Assembly (NCBI RefSeq): GCF_016758195.1
Contig: NZ_QYAC01000008.1
Span: 1-64,000 of the forward strand
Origin: Leucobacter chromiireducens subsp. solipictus
Lineage (GTDB): Bacteria; Actinomycetota; Actinomycetes; Actinomycetales; Microbacteriaceae
Reading direction: 5' to 3'
Length of the DNA stretch: 64,000 bases
The notes beneath the pieces were generated by a model. That model worked only from the letters and a program-made list of their open reading frames with translations, was not told where the DNA came from and searched no databases. The first letter of the stretch is position 1. Each line of letters begins with the position of its first letter. Positions 51,865 through 60,265 of this stretch are shown piece after piece. Made by a program: the position numbers and the translations under genes.

Positions 51865-52866
51865 TTAATACTTGAGTGTACGGTCAACGGCCTCGAGCAC
51901 GCGGTCCGCGTCGGGCAGATACAGCCCCTCAAGGTGTGCCGGCGGGAACGGGACGTCGTAGCCGGACACTCGCAGCACCGGGGCCTGCAACGCCGTGAAG
52001 GCGTGCTCGGTGACGGTGGCCGCGATCTCGCTGCCGAGGCTCACGCCGCCCTGCGCCTCCTGCGCCACCACGAGGCGGCCGGTCTTGCGCACGGACGCGA
52101 TCAGCGGGGCGTAATCGATGGGCGAGAGGCTCCGCAGGTCCACGACCTCGAGGCTCGTGCCCTCGGACTGGGCGATCTCCGCGGCCTGCAACAGCGTGGT
52201 CACCATCGCCCCGTGGCCCACCACGGTGCAGTCGGTTCCGGTGCGGGCAACACGCGTCTCGTGGAGGCTCGCGAGCGGCGTGGTCGGATCGACCTCGCCC
52301 TTCTGCCAGTATTTCGCCTTCGGCTCGAAGAACAGCACCGGATCCGGCGACTGGATCGCCTGCTGGATCATCCAGTACGCGTCGTTTGGGGTCGACGGGG
52401 CCACCACGCGCAAGCCGGGGGTGTGCGCGAAGTACGCCTCCGGGCTCTCCTGGTGGTGCTCCACGGCGCCGATGTGCCCGCCGTAGGGCACCCGGATCAC
52501 GACCGGCATCGAGATCGCGCCGTCGTGACGGTTGGTCAGCTTCGCGAGCTGCGTGACGATCTGGTTGAACGCGGGGAAGATGAAGCCCTCGAACTGGATC
52601 TCGCAGACGGGGCGGTAGCCGCGCATGGCGAGGCCGATCGCGCTGCCGACAATGCCCGCCTCGGCGAGGGGCGTGTCGAGCACCCGGGCGGAGCCGAAGT
52701 CCGCCTGCAGCTTGTCCGTGACGCGGAACACGCCGCCCAGCGGGCCGATGTCCTCACCCATGAGCAGGACGCGGTCGTCGGCGGCCATCGCGGCGCGCAG
52801 ACCCTCGTTGATGGCCCGCGCAATCGGGAGCGTGGTGGGCTCGCTCAGCGTGGTGACGGTGCTCAT
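51865..52866 (-). CDS. bkdA2: 2-oxoacid dehydrogenase E1 beta subunit
   Basis: A 333-residue transketolase-like subunit: REALNEGL-like ARAINEGLRAAMA at the start, GEDIGPLGGVFRVT, and the C-terminal domain with VVDLRSLSPID. It forms the thiamine diphosphate site with the alpha chain and decarboxylates branched-chain 2-oxoacids. ATG 52866 overlaps the alpha gene's stop by four bases; the E2 gene follows after 18 bases. Confidence 0.94.
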   Translation of the reverse strand: MSTVTTLSEPTTLPIARAINEGLRAAMAADDRVLLMGEDIGPLGGVFRVTDKLQADFGSARVLDTPLAEAGIVGSAIGLAMRGYRPVCEIQFEGFIFPAFNQIVTQLAKLTNRHDGAISMPVVIRVPYGGHIGAVEHHQESPEAYFAHTPGLRVVAPSTPNDAYWMIQQAIQSPDPVLFFEPKAKYWQKGEVDPTTPLASLHETRVARTGTDCTVVGHGAMVTTLLQAAEIAQSEGTSLEVVDLRSLSPIDYAPLIASVRKTGRLVVAQEAQGGVSLGSEIAATVTEHAFTALQAPVLRVSGYDVPFPPAHLEGLYLPDADRVLEAVDRTLKY

Positions 52867-54047
52867 GCGCCCGCTCCTTCCTGCTCGGTGAATGAGGCCT
52901 CGTAGCGCGCCAGCCAGGCGCGCTGCTCCTCGATCCGGGGATGTTCCTCGGAGTAGACGTGCGCAAACATCGAGTCGGGCTCGGGCGGCGGCAGCTGCAG
53001 GATCGCATCGCGCGCGGCCTTCGCCTCCCGGTCGGCCGTCTCGCGGACCTCGGCGAAGAACTCGTCAGTGACCCCCAGGGAGCGCAGGTGCGCCTCGAGC
53101 CGGGCCACCGGATCCCGAGATTCCCAGTGCGCCAGCTCGTCTTCCTCCCGGTAGCGCGTGGGATCGTCACTGGTGGTGTGGGCGCCGATCCGGTACGTCA
53201 GCGCCTCGATGTAGCCGGGGCCGTGGCCCGTGCGGGCAAGCTTCAGGAAGCGGCGCGCCACCGCGTACGCGGCGAGGGGATCGTTGCCGTCGATCTGCAC
53301 GGCTCGGATCCCGAACCCGAGCGCGCGGCGGTACAGCGGGGTGCGCGACTGGCGCGCCACCGGCACCGAGATCGCCCAGCGGTTGTTCTGCACCACGAAC
53401 ACCTCGGGGGTCTGATAGCTCGCGGCGAAGATCATCGACTCGTTCGCGTCGCCCTGGCTCGTGGTGCCGTCGCCGTAGAACACGAGCGTCGCCTCGCCCG
53501 TGGCAGTGCCCGCTTCGCCCGCGTCGAGCGCGGTGTCCGCGGCGGCCCGCTTCGCGTCGAGCACCTGACCGAGCGCGTAACCGGTGGCGTGCTGGGTCTG
53601 CGTGCCGAGGACGAGGCTGTACAGGTGGAAGTTCCCGTGCGCCGGATCGGTCACGTCCCAGCCGCCGTGCGTCAGGCCGCGGAACTGCTTCGCGAGATCG
53701 ACGCGGGAAACGCCACGGATGTGTGCGATCGTGTGCTCCCGGTACGCCGGGAAGATGTGATCCTGCGGCTCCGCCGCCCGTCCGATGCCCGCCTGGCAGC
53801 CTTCCTGGCCGATGCTCGGCACCCAGAGGGCCAGCTGGCCCTGCCGCTGCAGGTGCGTGCACTCGACGTCGAAGGCTCGGGTGGAGACCATGTCGCGGTA
53901 CCACTGCTGGAACTCGGCGACGCCCACGCCCTCGAGCTCCTCCGCGTACTCCGCCGCGGTGGCCGACGGGGCGTACGTGCCCGCGTCGTCGAGGAAGCGA
54001 ACCGGTTCCGGATCCTGCAGGTCAATGGTGAGTGCGGACTGCGTCAC
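52863..54047 (-). CDS. bkdA1: 2-oxoacid dehydrogenase E1 alpha subunit
   Basis: A 394-residue thiamine diphosphate enzyme subunit. The cofactor motif GDGTTSQGDANESM continues to a Asn-Asn pair in VVQNNRWAIS. The phosphorylation-loop region YRIGAHTTSDDPTRY identifies the branched-chain type. It begins with an ATG that overlaps the aminotransferase stop (ATGA at 54044-54047). Confidence 0.94.
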   Translation of the reverse strand: MTQSALTIDLQDPEPVRFLDDAGTYAPSATAAEYAEELEGVGVAEFQQWYRDMVSTRAFDVECTHLQRQGQLALWVPSIGQEGCQAGIGRAAEPQDHIFPAYREHTIAHIRGVSRVDLAKQFRGLTHGGWDVTDPAHGNFHLYSLVLGTQTQHATGYALGQVLDAKRAAADTALDAGEAGTATGEATLVFYGDGTTSQGDANESMIFAASYQTPEVFVVQNNRWAISVPVARQSRTPLYRRALGFGIRAVQIDGNDPLAAYAVARRFLKLARTGHGPGYIEALTYRIGAHTTSDDPTRYREEDELAHWESRDPVARLEAHLRSLGVTDEFFAEVRETADREAKAARDAILQLPPPEPDSMFAHVYSEEHPRIEEQRAWLARYEASFTEQEGAGA

Positions 54048-55153
54048 GCGGCTCCTCCCAGCTGCGCGAGGTGGCCTCGCACGATGTCAATGATGACGGT
54101 GAGGCTCTCTTCCTCACCGACGGAAATGCGGACGCCGGATCCCGCAAACGGGCGCACGAGCGTGCCCTCGGCGGCGAAGTCTGCGGCGAGCGCGAGCGCG
54201 TCGGGAACGCCTCCCGTGGCACGCTCGGGGATCCACACGAAGTTCCCCTGCGCCTCGGGCACGGCGACCCCCAGCTCCCGCAGCGCCGCCGCGAGGCGAT
54301 CGCGGCGTTCCGCGAGCACGGCGATCCGCTCGCTCAGCACGGCGCGCGCCTCCGGGGCGAGCGCGGCGCGTGCCGCGCTCTCGGCGATCCCGGTCACCGA
54401 CAGCGGGATGGAGACGCTCGCGGCGGCGCGGAAGATCGCGGGATCCCCCACGCCGTATCCAATGCGCAGCGCCGCGAGCCCGTAGGCCTTCGAGAAGGTG
54501 CGCAGCACCACGAGGTTCGGGTGTGCGGCGAGGACGTCCTCGCCCCGCACCGCGTCGGGCTCGGTGACGAACTCGCGGTAGGCCTCGTCGAGCACCACGA
54601 GGGTGTCGGCCGGGACTCGCGCCATGAAGCGGTCGAACTCCGTGCGGCGGAGCGCCGGGCCGGTGGGGTTGTTCGGGGTGCACAGCAGGATCACGCGGGT
54701 GCGCTCCGTGATCGCGGCGGCCATCGCGTCCAGGTCGTGCTCGGCCGTCGCGGTGAGTGGCACCGCGACGGGGACCGCCCCGGAGGCGAGCCCGAGCGCG
54801 GGGTACGCCTCGAAGCTGGGCCACGCGTACAGGTATTCGTCTCCGGCACCGGCCGCGGCGTGCACCAGCTGGTACAGGATCGCGACGGATCCGGCGGCGA
54901 GGTGCACGTGATCGCCCGGGACGCCGAACTCCGCGCCGATCTGGGCGCGCAGCTCGGGCATCGCGGCGGCCGCATAGCGGTTCACCTCGCTGCGCTCGGC
55001 GATCGCCTCGAGCACGCCGGGCAGCGGCGGGAACGGGTTCTCATTGCTCGAGAGTTTGAAGCCCGCCTTCGTGGGCGCCGCACCCTGCCGATACGCGGGT
55101 GTGGCGAGCACGTCGGCGCGGATCTGGACCGGCGGCGGGGCGTTGTCGCTCAT
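54044..55153 (-). CDS. hisC: histidinol-phosphate/aromatic aminotransferase
   Basis: A 369-residue pyridoxal phosphate enzyme of fold type I. It shows KLSSNENPFPP, NNPTGPALRR, LDEAYREF and the cofactor Lys in RTFSKAYGLAALRIGYG. The family covers HisC and the actinobacterial aromatic aminotransferase Pat; sequence alone cannot separate them. It opens the operon with the 2-oxoacid dehydrogenase genes, so a role in amino acid transamination before oxidative decarboxylation is plausible. The ATG at 55153 has TACACT seven bases upstream, suggesting a leaderless start of the four-gene operon. Confidence 0.88.
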   Translation of the reverse strand: MSDNAPPPVQIRADVLATPAYRQGAAPTKAGFKLSSNENPFPPLPGVLEAIAERSEVNRYAAAAMPELRAQIGAEFGVPGDHVHLAAGSVAILYQLVHAAAGAGDEYLYAWPSFEAYPALGLASGAVPVAVPLTATAEHDLDAMAAAITERTRVILLCTPNNPTGPALRRTEFDRFMARVPADTLVVLDEAYREFVTEPDAVRGEDVLAAHPNLVVLRTFSKAYGLAALRIGYGVGDPAIFRAAASVSIPLSVTGIAESAARAALAPEARAVLSERIAVLAERRDRLAAALRELGVAVPEAQGNFVWIPERATGGVPDALALAADFAAEGTLVRPFAGSGVRISVGEEESLTVIIDIVRGHLAQLGGAA

Positions 55154-55160
55154 GAGTCCC

Positions 55161-55166
55161 AGTGTA
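55161..55166 (-). promoter_or_regulatory. -10 box TACACT, leaderless start of hisC-bkd operon
   Basis: TACACT on the leftward strand, ending seven bases before ATG 55153. Confidence 0.6.
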
Positions 55167-55234
55167 TCGAGGGGGTATTTCTGGGCAGGGATACAGTCGG
55201 CGGATCCCCCAGCTCGGGGTGCGAGAATGTCAGT

Positions 55235-55642
55235 ATGCGCGCGATCATCCGAATTCTCGTCAGCGCCTTCGCGCTGTGGCTCACCACGCTGATCGTCGGC
55301 GGCAGCGGCGACCACGGCGTCTGGATCACGCCCATCGAGACCGACAACTACGGTCACCTGATCACCCTGCTGCTCGTGGCCCTCGTCTTCGGGCTCGTCA
55401 ACGGCACGCTGGGCCGGATCGTGCGCTTCGTCTCGATCCCGCTCTACATCATCACGTTTGGCCTGTTCGGGCTCATCGTGAACGGGATCATGATCGCGAT
55501 CGTCGCGTGGCTCTCGGACCTCGCAGGTTTCGGCCTCCAGGTGGGCGGGTTCTGGTGGGGCGTGCTCGCCGCGCTCGTGCTGTCGCTCCTGTCGGGCCTC
55601 ATGAACAGCCTGCTCGGTACCCGCAAGAAGCGCGGCCGGTAG
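55235..55642 (+). CDS. phage holin family (DUF, Mycobacteriophage-like) membrane protein
   Basis: A 135-residue membrane protein with four helices, of the YvlD/phage holin 4-like superfamily: ALVFGLVNGTLGRIVRF and then PLYIITFGLFGLIVNGIMI. Despite the family name it is a chromosomal membrane protein of unknown function in most bacteria, and no phage genes are near. The end KKRGR is basic. ATG 55235; it diverges from the hisC operon and precedes the phosphatase gene on the same strand by 34 bases. Confidence 0.85.
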   Translation: MRAIIRILVSAFALWLTTLIVGGSGDHGVWITPIETDNYGHLITLLLVALVFGLVNGTLGRIVRFVSIPLYIITFGLFGLIVNGIMIAIVAWLSDLAGFGLQVGGFWWGVLAALVLSLLSGLMNSLLGTRKKRGR

Positions 55643-55676
55643 TTCGCGGCGGCGAGAACTCGGGCACACTGGAGGC

Positions 55677-56174
55677 ATGAGCACTCCTCTTCGCGTCAGT
55701 TTTGTGTGCACGGGCAACATCTGCCGGTCTCCGATGGGCGAGGTGGTGCTGCGCCAACTCGTCGCCGAGGCCGGCCTCGCCGATCGGATCGAGGTGAGTT
55801 CCCGCGGCACGCAGGGCTGGCACGAAGGCAAGCCCGCTGATCCGCGGACCGTGGTCGCCCTCGCCGAGCGGGGCTACGACGGCTCTGCACACCGCGCCGC
55901 GCAGCTCACCGATGCCGACATCGCGGACCACGACGTGCTGATCGCCCTCGCCCGCGACCACGAGGAGGTGCTCCTCGATCGCGGCGCAGATCCAGCGCGG
56001 GTGGCGCTCTTCACCGCGTTCGATCCCGAGCGCCCGGCAGACCCGGACGTCTTCGACCCGTACTACACGGACCAGGCGGCCTTCGACGAGGTCCTCGCGC
56101 AGGTGGAGCGCGGTGCCGCGGTGCTGCTCGACGAGCTCCGCTCCCGGATCGCCCCGCCCCACCCGCGCCCCTAG
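55677..56174 (+). CDS. low molecular weight protein-tyrosine phosphatase
   Basis: A 165-residue phosphatase. The P-loop CTGNICRS is at residues 11-18 and the general acid Asp is in DVFDPYYTD near 125. It removes phosphate from tyrosine in proteins, often in polysaccharide export control, though no such genes adjoin. ATG 55677; CACACT seven bases upstream might be a non-consensus -10 box for a leaderless mRNA, or the gene may be read through from the membrane protein gene. Confidence 0.95.
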   Translation: MSTPLRVSFVCTGNICRSPMGEVVLRQLVAEAGLADRIEVSSRGTQGWHEGKPADPRTVVALAERGYDGSAHRAAQLTDADIADHDVLIALARDHEEVLLDRGADPARVALFTAFDPERPADPDVFDPYYTDQAAFDEVLAQVERGAAVLLDELRSRIAPPHPRP

Positions 56175-56179
56175 CTCCG

Positions 56180-56269
56180 GTCGACCCCACCCCGGCCGTC
56201 GACCCCACCCCGGCCGTCGCCCCCACCACAGCCGCAGCCGTCGCCCCGGCAGTCGCCCCCACCCCGGCA
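56180..56269. repeat. 18-base C-rich imperfect tandem repeat
   Basis: GTCGACCCCACCCCGGCC occurs at 56180-56197 and 56198-56215. Variants follow at 56216-56233 and 56252-56269, with shorter pieces between. It fills the first part of the 327-base space between the phosphatase gene and purB. Confidence 0.85.
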
Positions 56270-56334
56270 AATTATCTGCGCCGAGCCATTTTCTGACTTA
56301 TTTCCCTCGGTCAAGATAATTTGCCGGGGTGGGG
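56257..56334. repeat. inverted repeat element with AT-rich nested loop
   Basis: Arms of 21 bases (56257-56277 and 56314-56334) pair perfectly; they include CCGGCAAATTATCT and its complement. The 36-base centre holds a second CCGAG/CTCGG stem and an AT-rich tip (TTTTCTGACTTATTT). The core differs in base composition from its surroundings. It could act as a terminator for the phosphatase gene, but its nested design looks more like a REP or MITE-type palindromic unit. Confidence 0.75.
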
Positions 56335-56354
56335 TGGGGTGGGGTGGGGTGGGG
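56326..56354 (+). repeat. GGGGT pentamer array, G-quadruplex candidate
   Basis: Five GGGGT units and a final GGGG on the + strand. Four or more G-runs with one-base loops are ideal for a quadruplex. The array overlaps the right arm of the inverted repeat and lies about 150 bases before purB. Confidence 0.85.
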
Positions 56355-56501
56355 CGAGCCGGGGGCCTCGGGCGGGGCAGGGCGGCGTCCCGGGTGTCAC
56401 ACGGGGCATGGGAGAATGGGGGCGGATCGCGCGCGCCCACGTTTCTGTGCCGGCGGCAGCGCCACGCCGAAGCCGCTCGCCCCGACACGCACGGAGATGC
56501 C

Positions 56502-57887
56502 ATGACGCCCCTGCCCCCGCAGCCCATTAGCCCCCTGGACGGACGCTACCGCGCCGCCGTCGCGCCCCTGGGCGACACGCTCTCGGAGGCCGGCCTGAAC
56601 AAGGCCCGCGTGCACGTCGAGGTCGAGTGGCTCGCCTACCTCACCGAGCACTCGCTGCTCGGCGGCACCCCGATCGCCCCGGAACAGCTCGCTGAACTGC
56701 GCGCCTGGGCTGCCGACTTCGGCCAGGCCGAGATCGACGAGCTCGCCGAAACCGAGAAGACCACGCAGCACGACGTGAAGGCCGTCGAGTACCTGGTGCG
56801 TGCCCGCCTCGAGACCCAGGGGCTCTCGCACCTCTCCGAGCTCACCCACGTGTGCTGCACCAGCGAGGACATCAACAACCTGTCCTACGCGCTCACCGTG
56901 AAGCAGGCGGTTGCCGACGTGTGGCGCCCCCGCTTCGAGGCCGTCATCGCGGAGCTCGCCCGCCAGGCCGAGGAGTACCGCGAGCTGCCGATGATGAGCC
57001 GCACGCACGGCCAGCCGGCGACGCCGACCACGCTCGGCAAGGAACTCGCCGTGTTCGTGTACCGCCTGGAGCGCCAGCTCAATCAGATCGACGACATCGA
57101 GTACCTCGGCAAGTTCTCGGGCGCCACCGGCACCTTCGCCGCGCACCTCGCCGCGGATCCCGACACCGACTGGGCGCAGGTGTCGCAGGAGTTCGTTGAG
57201 GGCCTCGGCCTCGACTGGAACCCGCTGACCACGCAGATTGAGTCGCACGACTGGCAGGCGGAGCTGTACACGCGCATCGCTCACGCCAACCGGATCCTGC
57301 ACAACCTCGCGACCGACATCTGGAGCTACATCTCCATCGGCTACTTCCGCCAGATCCCCGTCGCGGGCGCCACCGGCTCCTCGACGATGCCGCACAAGGT
57401 CAACCCGATCCGCTTCGAGAACGCGGAGGCGAACCTCGAGCTGTCGAACGCGCTCCTCGATTCGCTCGCGGCGACGCTCGTCACGAGTCGCTGGCAGCGC
57501 GACCTCACGGATTCCTCGGCGCAGCGGAACATCGGCGTGGCTCTCGGGCACTCCGTCCTCGCGCTCGACAACATCCTCAAGGGGCTCGGCCAGATCGACG
57601 CGGCACCCGAGGTGCTCGCGGCGGATCTCGATGCCAACTGGGAGGTGCTCGGCGAGGCCATCCAGACCGTGATCCGCGCGGAGGTCACGGCCGGGCGCTC
57701 GACGATCTCGGACCCCTACGCGGCGCTCAAGGAGCTGACCCGGGGCCGCCGGATCGGCCAGGCCGAGCTCGTCGAGTTCGTGTCCGGGCTTGAGATCGGC
57801 GACGCGGCGAAGCAGCGCCTCCTCGCGCTGACCCCTGCCACCTACATCGGTGACGCGACGCGCCTGCTCGATTTCCTCACGCGGTAG
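56502..57887 (+). CDS. purB: adenylosuccinate lyase
   Basis: A 461-residue lyase acting twice in purine synthesis: SAICAR to AICAR, and adenylosuccinate to AMP. It starts PISPLDGRYR; the active-site regions are SRTHGQPATPTTLGKE and the signature GSSTMPHKVNP. The length and the pattern TSEDINNLSY fit the E. coli-like branch. ATG 56502 follows GGAG; an upstream in-frame stretch is G-rich repeat and is not coding. A strong terminator follows. Confidence 0.97.
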   Translation: MTPLPPQPISPLDGRYRAAVAPLGDTLSEAGLNKARVHVEVEWLAYLTEHSLLGGTPIAPEQLAELRAWAADFGQAEIDELAETEKTTQHDVKAVEYLVRARLETQGLSHLSELTHVCCTSEDINNLSYALTVKQAVADVWRPRFEAVIAELARQAEEYRELPMMSRTHGQPATPTTLGKELAVFVYRLERQLNQIDDIEYLGKFSGATGTFAAHLAADPDTDWAQVSQEFVEGLGLDWNPLTTQIESHDWQAELYTRIAHANRILHNLATDIWSYISIGYFRQIPVAGATGSSTMPHKVNPIRFENAEANLELSNALLDSLAATLVTSRWQRDLTDSSAQRNIGVALGHSVLALDNILKGLGQIDAAPEVLAADLDANWEVLGEAIQTVIRAEVTAGRSTISDPYAALKELTRGRRIGQAELVEFVSGLEIGDAAKQRLLALTPATYIGDATRLLDFLTR

Positions 57888-57905
57888 GCGGCCACCGCGC
57901 GTGAA

Positions 57906-57944
57906 CGTCGGAGGGCTCGGGGCATCGCCTCGGGCCCTCCGGCG
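57906..57944 (+). terminator. intrinsic terminator of purB
   Basis: CGTCGGAGGGCTCGGGGC (57906-57923) pairs with GCCTCGGGCCCTCCGGCG (57927-57944) with three wobble pairs and a three-base loop; TTTCC follows. Confidence 0.88.
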
Positions 57945-58019
57945 TTTCCGGCGTTTCCGCCCCGCCGGAGAGGCCGCTGCTAGGCTCGAAGACAGATTCA
58001 TCTGATGAAAGGATCCCTC

Positions 58020-58865
58020 GTGACCCCGCAGAGTTCCCCGCCGCGATTCGCTCGACCGCGCACCATGCACCGCTTCACGGCCCGCCGGATCACGGTCACG
58101 CGCGTCGCCGATGTGGAACGGTTCATCCGCGTCACGTTTTCCAGCCCGGAGCTCGCGGACTGGGTCAGCACGGGCCCCGAGGACCACGCGAAGATCTTCT
58201 TCCCCGACCCCGTCACCGGCGAGCTTCTCGCGCCGACCGCCGAGAGCCCCACGGGGAGCGGGATCGTGCGCCCAGAGGGCGTCATGTATGGCCGCGACTT
58301 CACGCCGCTGAACGTCGGCACCGACCCGGCGACGGGTCACCGGGTCTTCGATCTGGACATTCTCCGTCACGAGGATCCGGGCCCCGCGGCGCACTGGGCC
58401 ACGCGCGCTCAGCCCGGCGACGAGCTCGTGATGGTCGGCCCGCGCGGCTCGATTGCGGCGGCCCTCGACGCCCCACGCGTCCTGTGCATCGTCGACGAAA
58501 CGGCGCTGCCGGCGGCTGCACGCTGGATCGAGGCGATGCCCGAGAGCGCGCGGATCGAGGTGATCGTCGACGTCACCGGCCCACTCGACTGGGTGCGGCG
58601 GTACCTCCTCGCGCAGGGCGGGCGCGAGGTCGCCGTGACCGCAGCACCCGAGGGGCTCGCGGACGCGGCACGCACCGCGGGGGTCGACGCCGAGACGTAC
58701 GTGTTCGCGGGCGGCGAGGCGGGCCGCCTGATCCCGCTGCGCCGGTACCTGCGGCGCGAGCTCGAGCTCCCGCGCGAGCAGATCGAGATCAGCGGGTACT
58801 GGAAGCGGTCGGTGGTCGGCTTCGATCACCACGCACCAATCGATCCGGACGATCCCGAAGACTAG
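58020..58865 (+). CDS. siderophore-interacting protein, FAD-binding ferric reductase
   Basis: A 281-residue protein of the SIP/ViuB family. It shows an N-terminal FAD barrel with GRDFTPLN, a hinge with PGDELVMVGPRGS and the family's end motif GYWKRSVVGFDHH. It reduces ferric siderophores inside the cell to free iron. GTG 58020 was chosen since AAAGGA lies seven bases before it; ATG 58005 is an alternative. TAGGCT at 57981-57986 is a likely -10 box with a short leader. No siderophore genes are adjacent. Confidence 0.92.
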   Translation: MTPQSSPPRFARPRTMHRFTARRITVTRVADVERFIRVTFSSPELADWVSTGPEDHAKIFFPDPVTGELLAPTAESPTGSGIVRPEGVMYGRDFTPLNVGTDPATGHRVFDLDILRHEDPGPAAHWATRAQPGDELVMVGPRGSIAAALDAPRVLCIVDETALPAAARWIEAMPESARIEVIVDVTGPLDWVRRYLLAQGGREVAVTAAPEGLADAARTAGVDAETYVFAGGEAGRLIPLRRYLRRELELPREQIEISGYWKRSVVGFDHHAPIDPDDPED

Positions 58866-58884
58866 GCCCTGACCAGGGGTTCGC

Positions 58885-58890
58885 TACGAT
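58885..58890 (+). promoter_or_regulatory. -10 box TACGAT, leaderless start of LssY-like gene
   Basis: TACGAT ends six bases before ATG 58897. Confidence 0.6.
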
Positions 58891-58896
58891 GTGAAC

Positions 58897-59742
58897 ATGA
58901 GTGCCGCGCCGACGCCCCGCCCCGAGCGGCGTCGGCGCGTGCCCATCTCCGCGCTGTTTGACCAGTTCTTCTTCGTCTACGCGGGCCTCGCGGCGATCTG
59001 GCTGTCCTGGCTGCTGCTCACTGAGACGCTGCAGTTCACCTGGTTCAGCGTGCTCTTCCTCATCGCGTTCTGGGTGCTGCTCGCCTACCTCGTGCTCCCG
59101 CGGCTGCACCGGATCCTCACGACGATCTACGTGCCCGATTACTTCATCGGCCGCACCCGGACGAGCGACGGGCTGCTGGGCGACCCCATCAACCTGGCGC
59201 TCCGGGGCAGCGAGGCCGAGCTGCACACCGCAATGGAGCGGGCGAAGTGGGTCCGAGCCGATCCCATCACCCTTCGCTCCTCGTGGGGGATCATCGCCTC
59301 CACGCTCACCCGCCGCAGCTACGACCGCGCGCCGGTGAGCCCGCTGTTCCTCTTCTCACGCCCCCACGACTTCGCATATCAACAGGAGGTCGAGGGCAAC
59401 CCCGCAAAGCGGCACCACATCAGGTTCTGGCGCACGCCCGAGGGATGGCTACTCCCCGGCGGGACCCGCGTGGACTGGCTCGCGGCGGGCACCTTCGACC
59501 GCGCAGTGGGCTTTTCGCTGTTCACCCTGCAGATCACCCACCGGATCGACGCGGACACCGATATTGAACGAGACCACGTGATCGCCACGGTGCGGGTGGG
59601 CAACCCGGACGTGGAGCTCGAGATCCTGCACGATTTCTCGACCGGCTACCACTCCCGGAACGGCGGCGGGGATACGATCCGCACGGACGGGGACCTCCCG
59701 ATCCTGATCCTTTCGGGAGGTGTTTCGAGCCATGACTCGTGA
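58897..59742 (+). CDS. LssY C-terminal domain membrane protein
   Basis: A 281-residue protein with two membrane helices (about residues 25-45 and 50-70). A C-terminal LssY-like domain follows: DPINLALRGSEAELHTAM, WVRADPITLRSS and RFWRTPEGWLLPGGTRVDW. The domain occurs with PAP2-type phosphatases in other proteins; its function is unknown. ATG 58897 was preferred over a GTG six bases earlier because of the -10 box spacing. It overlaps the next gene by 11 bases. Confidence 0.85.
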   Translation: MSAAPTPRPERRRRVPISALFDQFFFVYAGLAAIWLSWLLLTETLQFTWFSVLFLIAFWVLLAYLVLPRLHRILTTIYVPDYFIGRTRTSDGLLGDPINLALRGSEAELHTAMERAKWVRADPITLRSSWGIIASTLTRRSYDRAPVSPLFLFSRPHDFAYQQEVEGNPAKRHHIRFWRTPEGWLLPGGTRVDWLAAGTFDRAVGFSLFTLQITHRIDADTDIERDHVIATVRVGNPDVELEILHDFSTGYHSRNGGGDTIRTDGDLPILILSGGVSSHDS

Positions 59743-60265
59743 GCCACGCAAGCGGAGCGTCCTCGAAGCCGCGGAGGATCTCCTCCCGCCGGAACCCGAC
59801 ATCGCGCCGTCAGCGCAGCGCCCCGGCGCACTCGTGGGCGGCACCGTGCTGCTCGTGCTGCGGGCGCTGGGCGGTCCGCTGTGGATGCTCGGCTTCCTCC
59901 GACAGTGGCCGAGCCTGCGCACGGAGTTCGACCTTGACGCCGAATCGGAGCCCGTGGTGCTCGGGATCATCTTGGGGGCCGTGGCCCTCTGGACGCTGGT
60001 GCTCCTGGTCTTCGGCTTCGGCCTGTGGCGCGGCAGCAACACCGCGCGCATGCTGGTGCAGGCGTGGACGGCCCTCAGTATCACGAGCGCCGCGATCGCC
60101 TATTTTGCGGGCGACGACGGGTTGACCGTGCGCGCCACGCTGCTCACGCTCGCGCTCGACATTCTGATCCTGCTCGCCCTCTCGAGCCGCGCCGCGCGGG
60201 CGTGGACGCGCGGCAAGTCACGCCGGTGGGCGCGACTCGAACGAGATCCGTCCGCCGCGGGCTAG
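59732..60265 (+). CDS. uncharacterised membrane protein, 177 aa
   Basis: Four membrane helices (about residues 38-58, 78-98, 108-125 and 133-150). A charged N terminus and an Arg-rich C terminus face the cytosol. I do not recognise a family. ATG 59732 has GGGAGG upstream within the end of the LssY-like gene, and the two genes overlap, so they are translationally linked. Its stop overlaps that of the converging small gene. Confidence 0.8.
   Translation: MTREPRKRSVLEAAEDLLPPEPDIAPSAQRPGALVGGTVLLVLRALGGPLWMLGFLRQWPSLRTEFDLDAESEPVVLGIILGAVALWTLVLLVFGFGLWRGSNTARMLVQAWTALSITSAAIAYFAGDDGLTVRATLLTLALDILILLALSSRAARAWTRGKSRRWARLERDPSAAG

Noticed and set aside
55235..55642. Prophage remnant, because of a holin-like protein
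   Set aside because: The family is a chromosomal membrane protein group. No other phage gene, integrase or attachment site is nearby.
54044..55831. A longer 595-residue aminotransferase beginning at 55831
   Set aside because: The extra 226 residues run opposite two real genes and are low complexity; family similarity and a -10 box fix the start at 55153.
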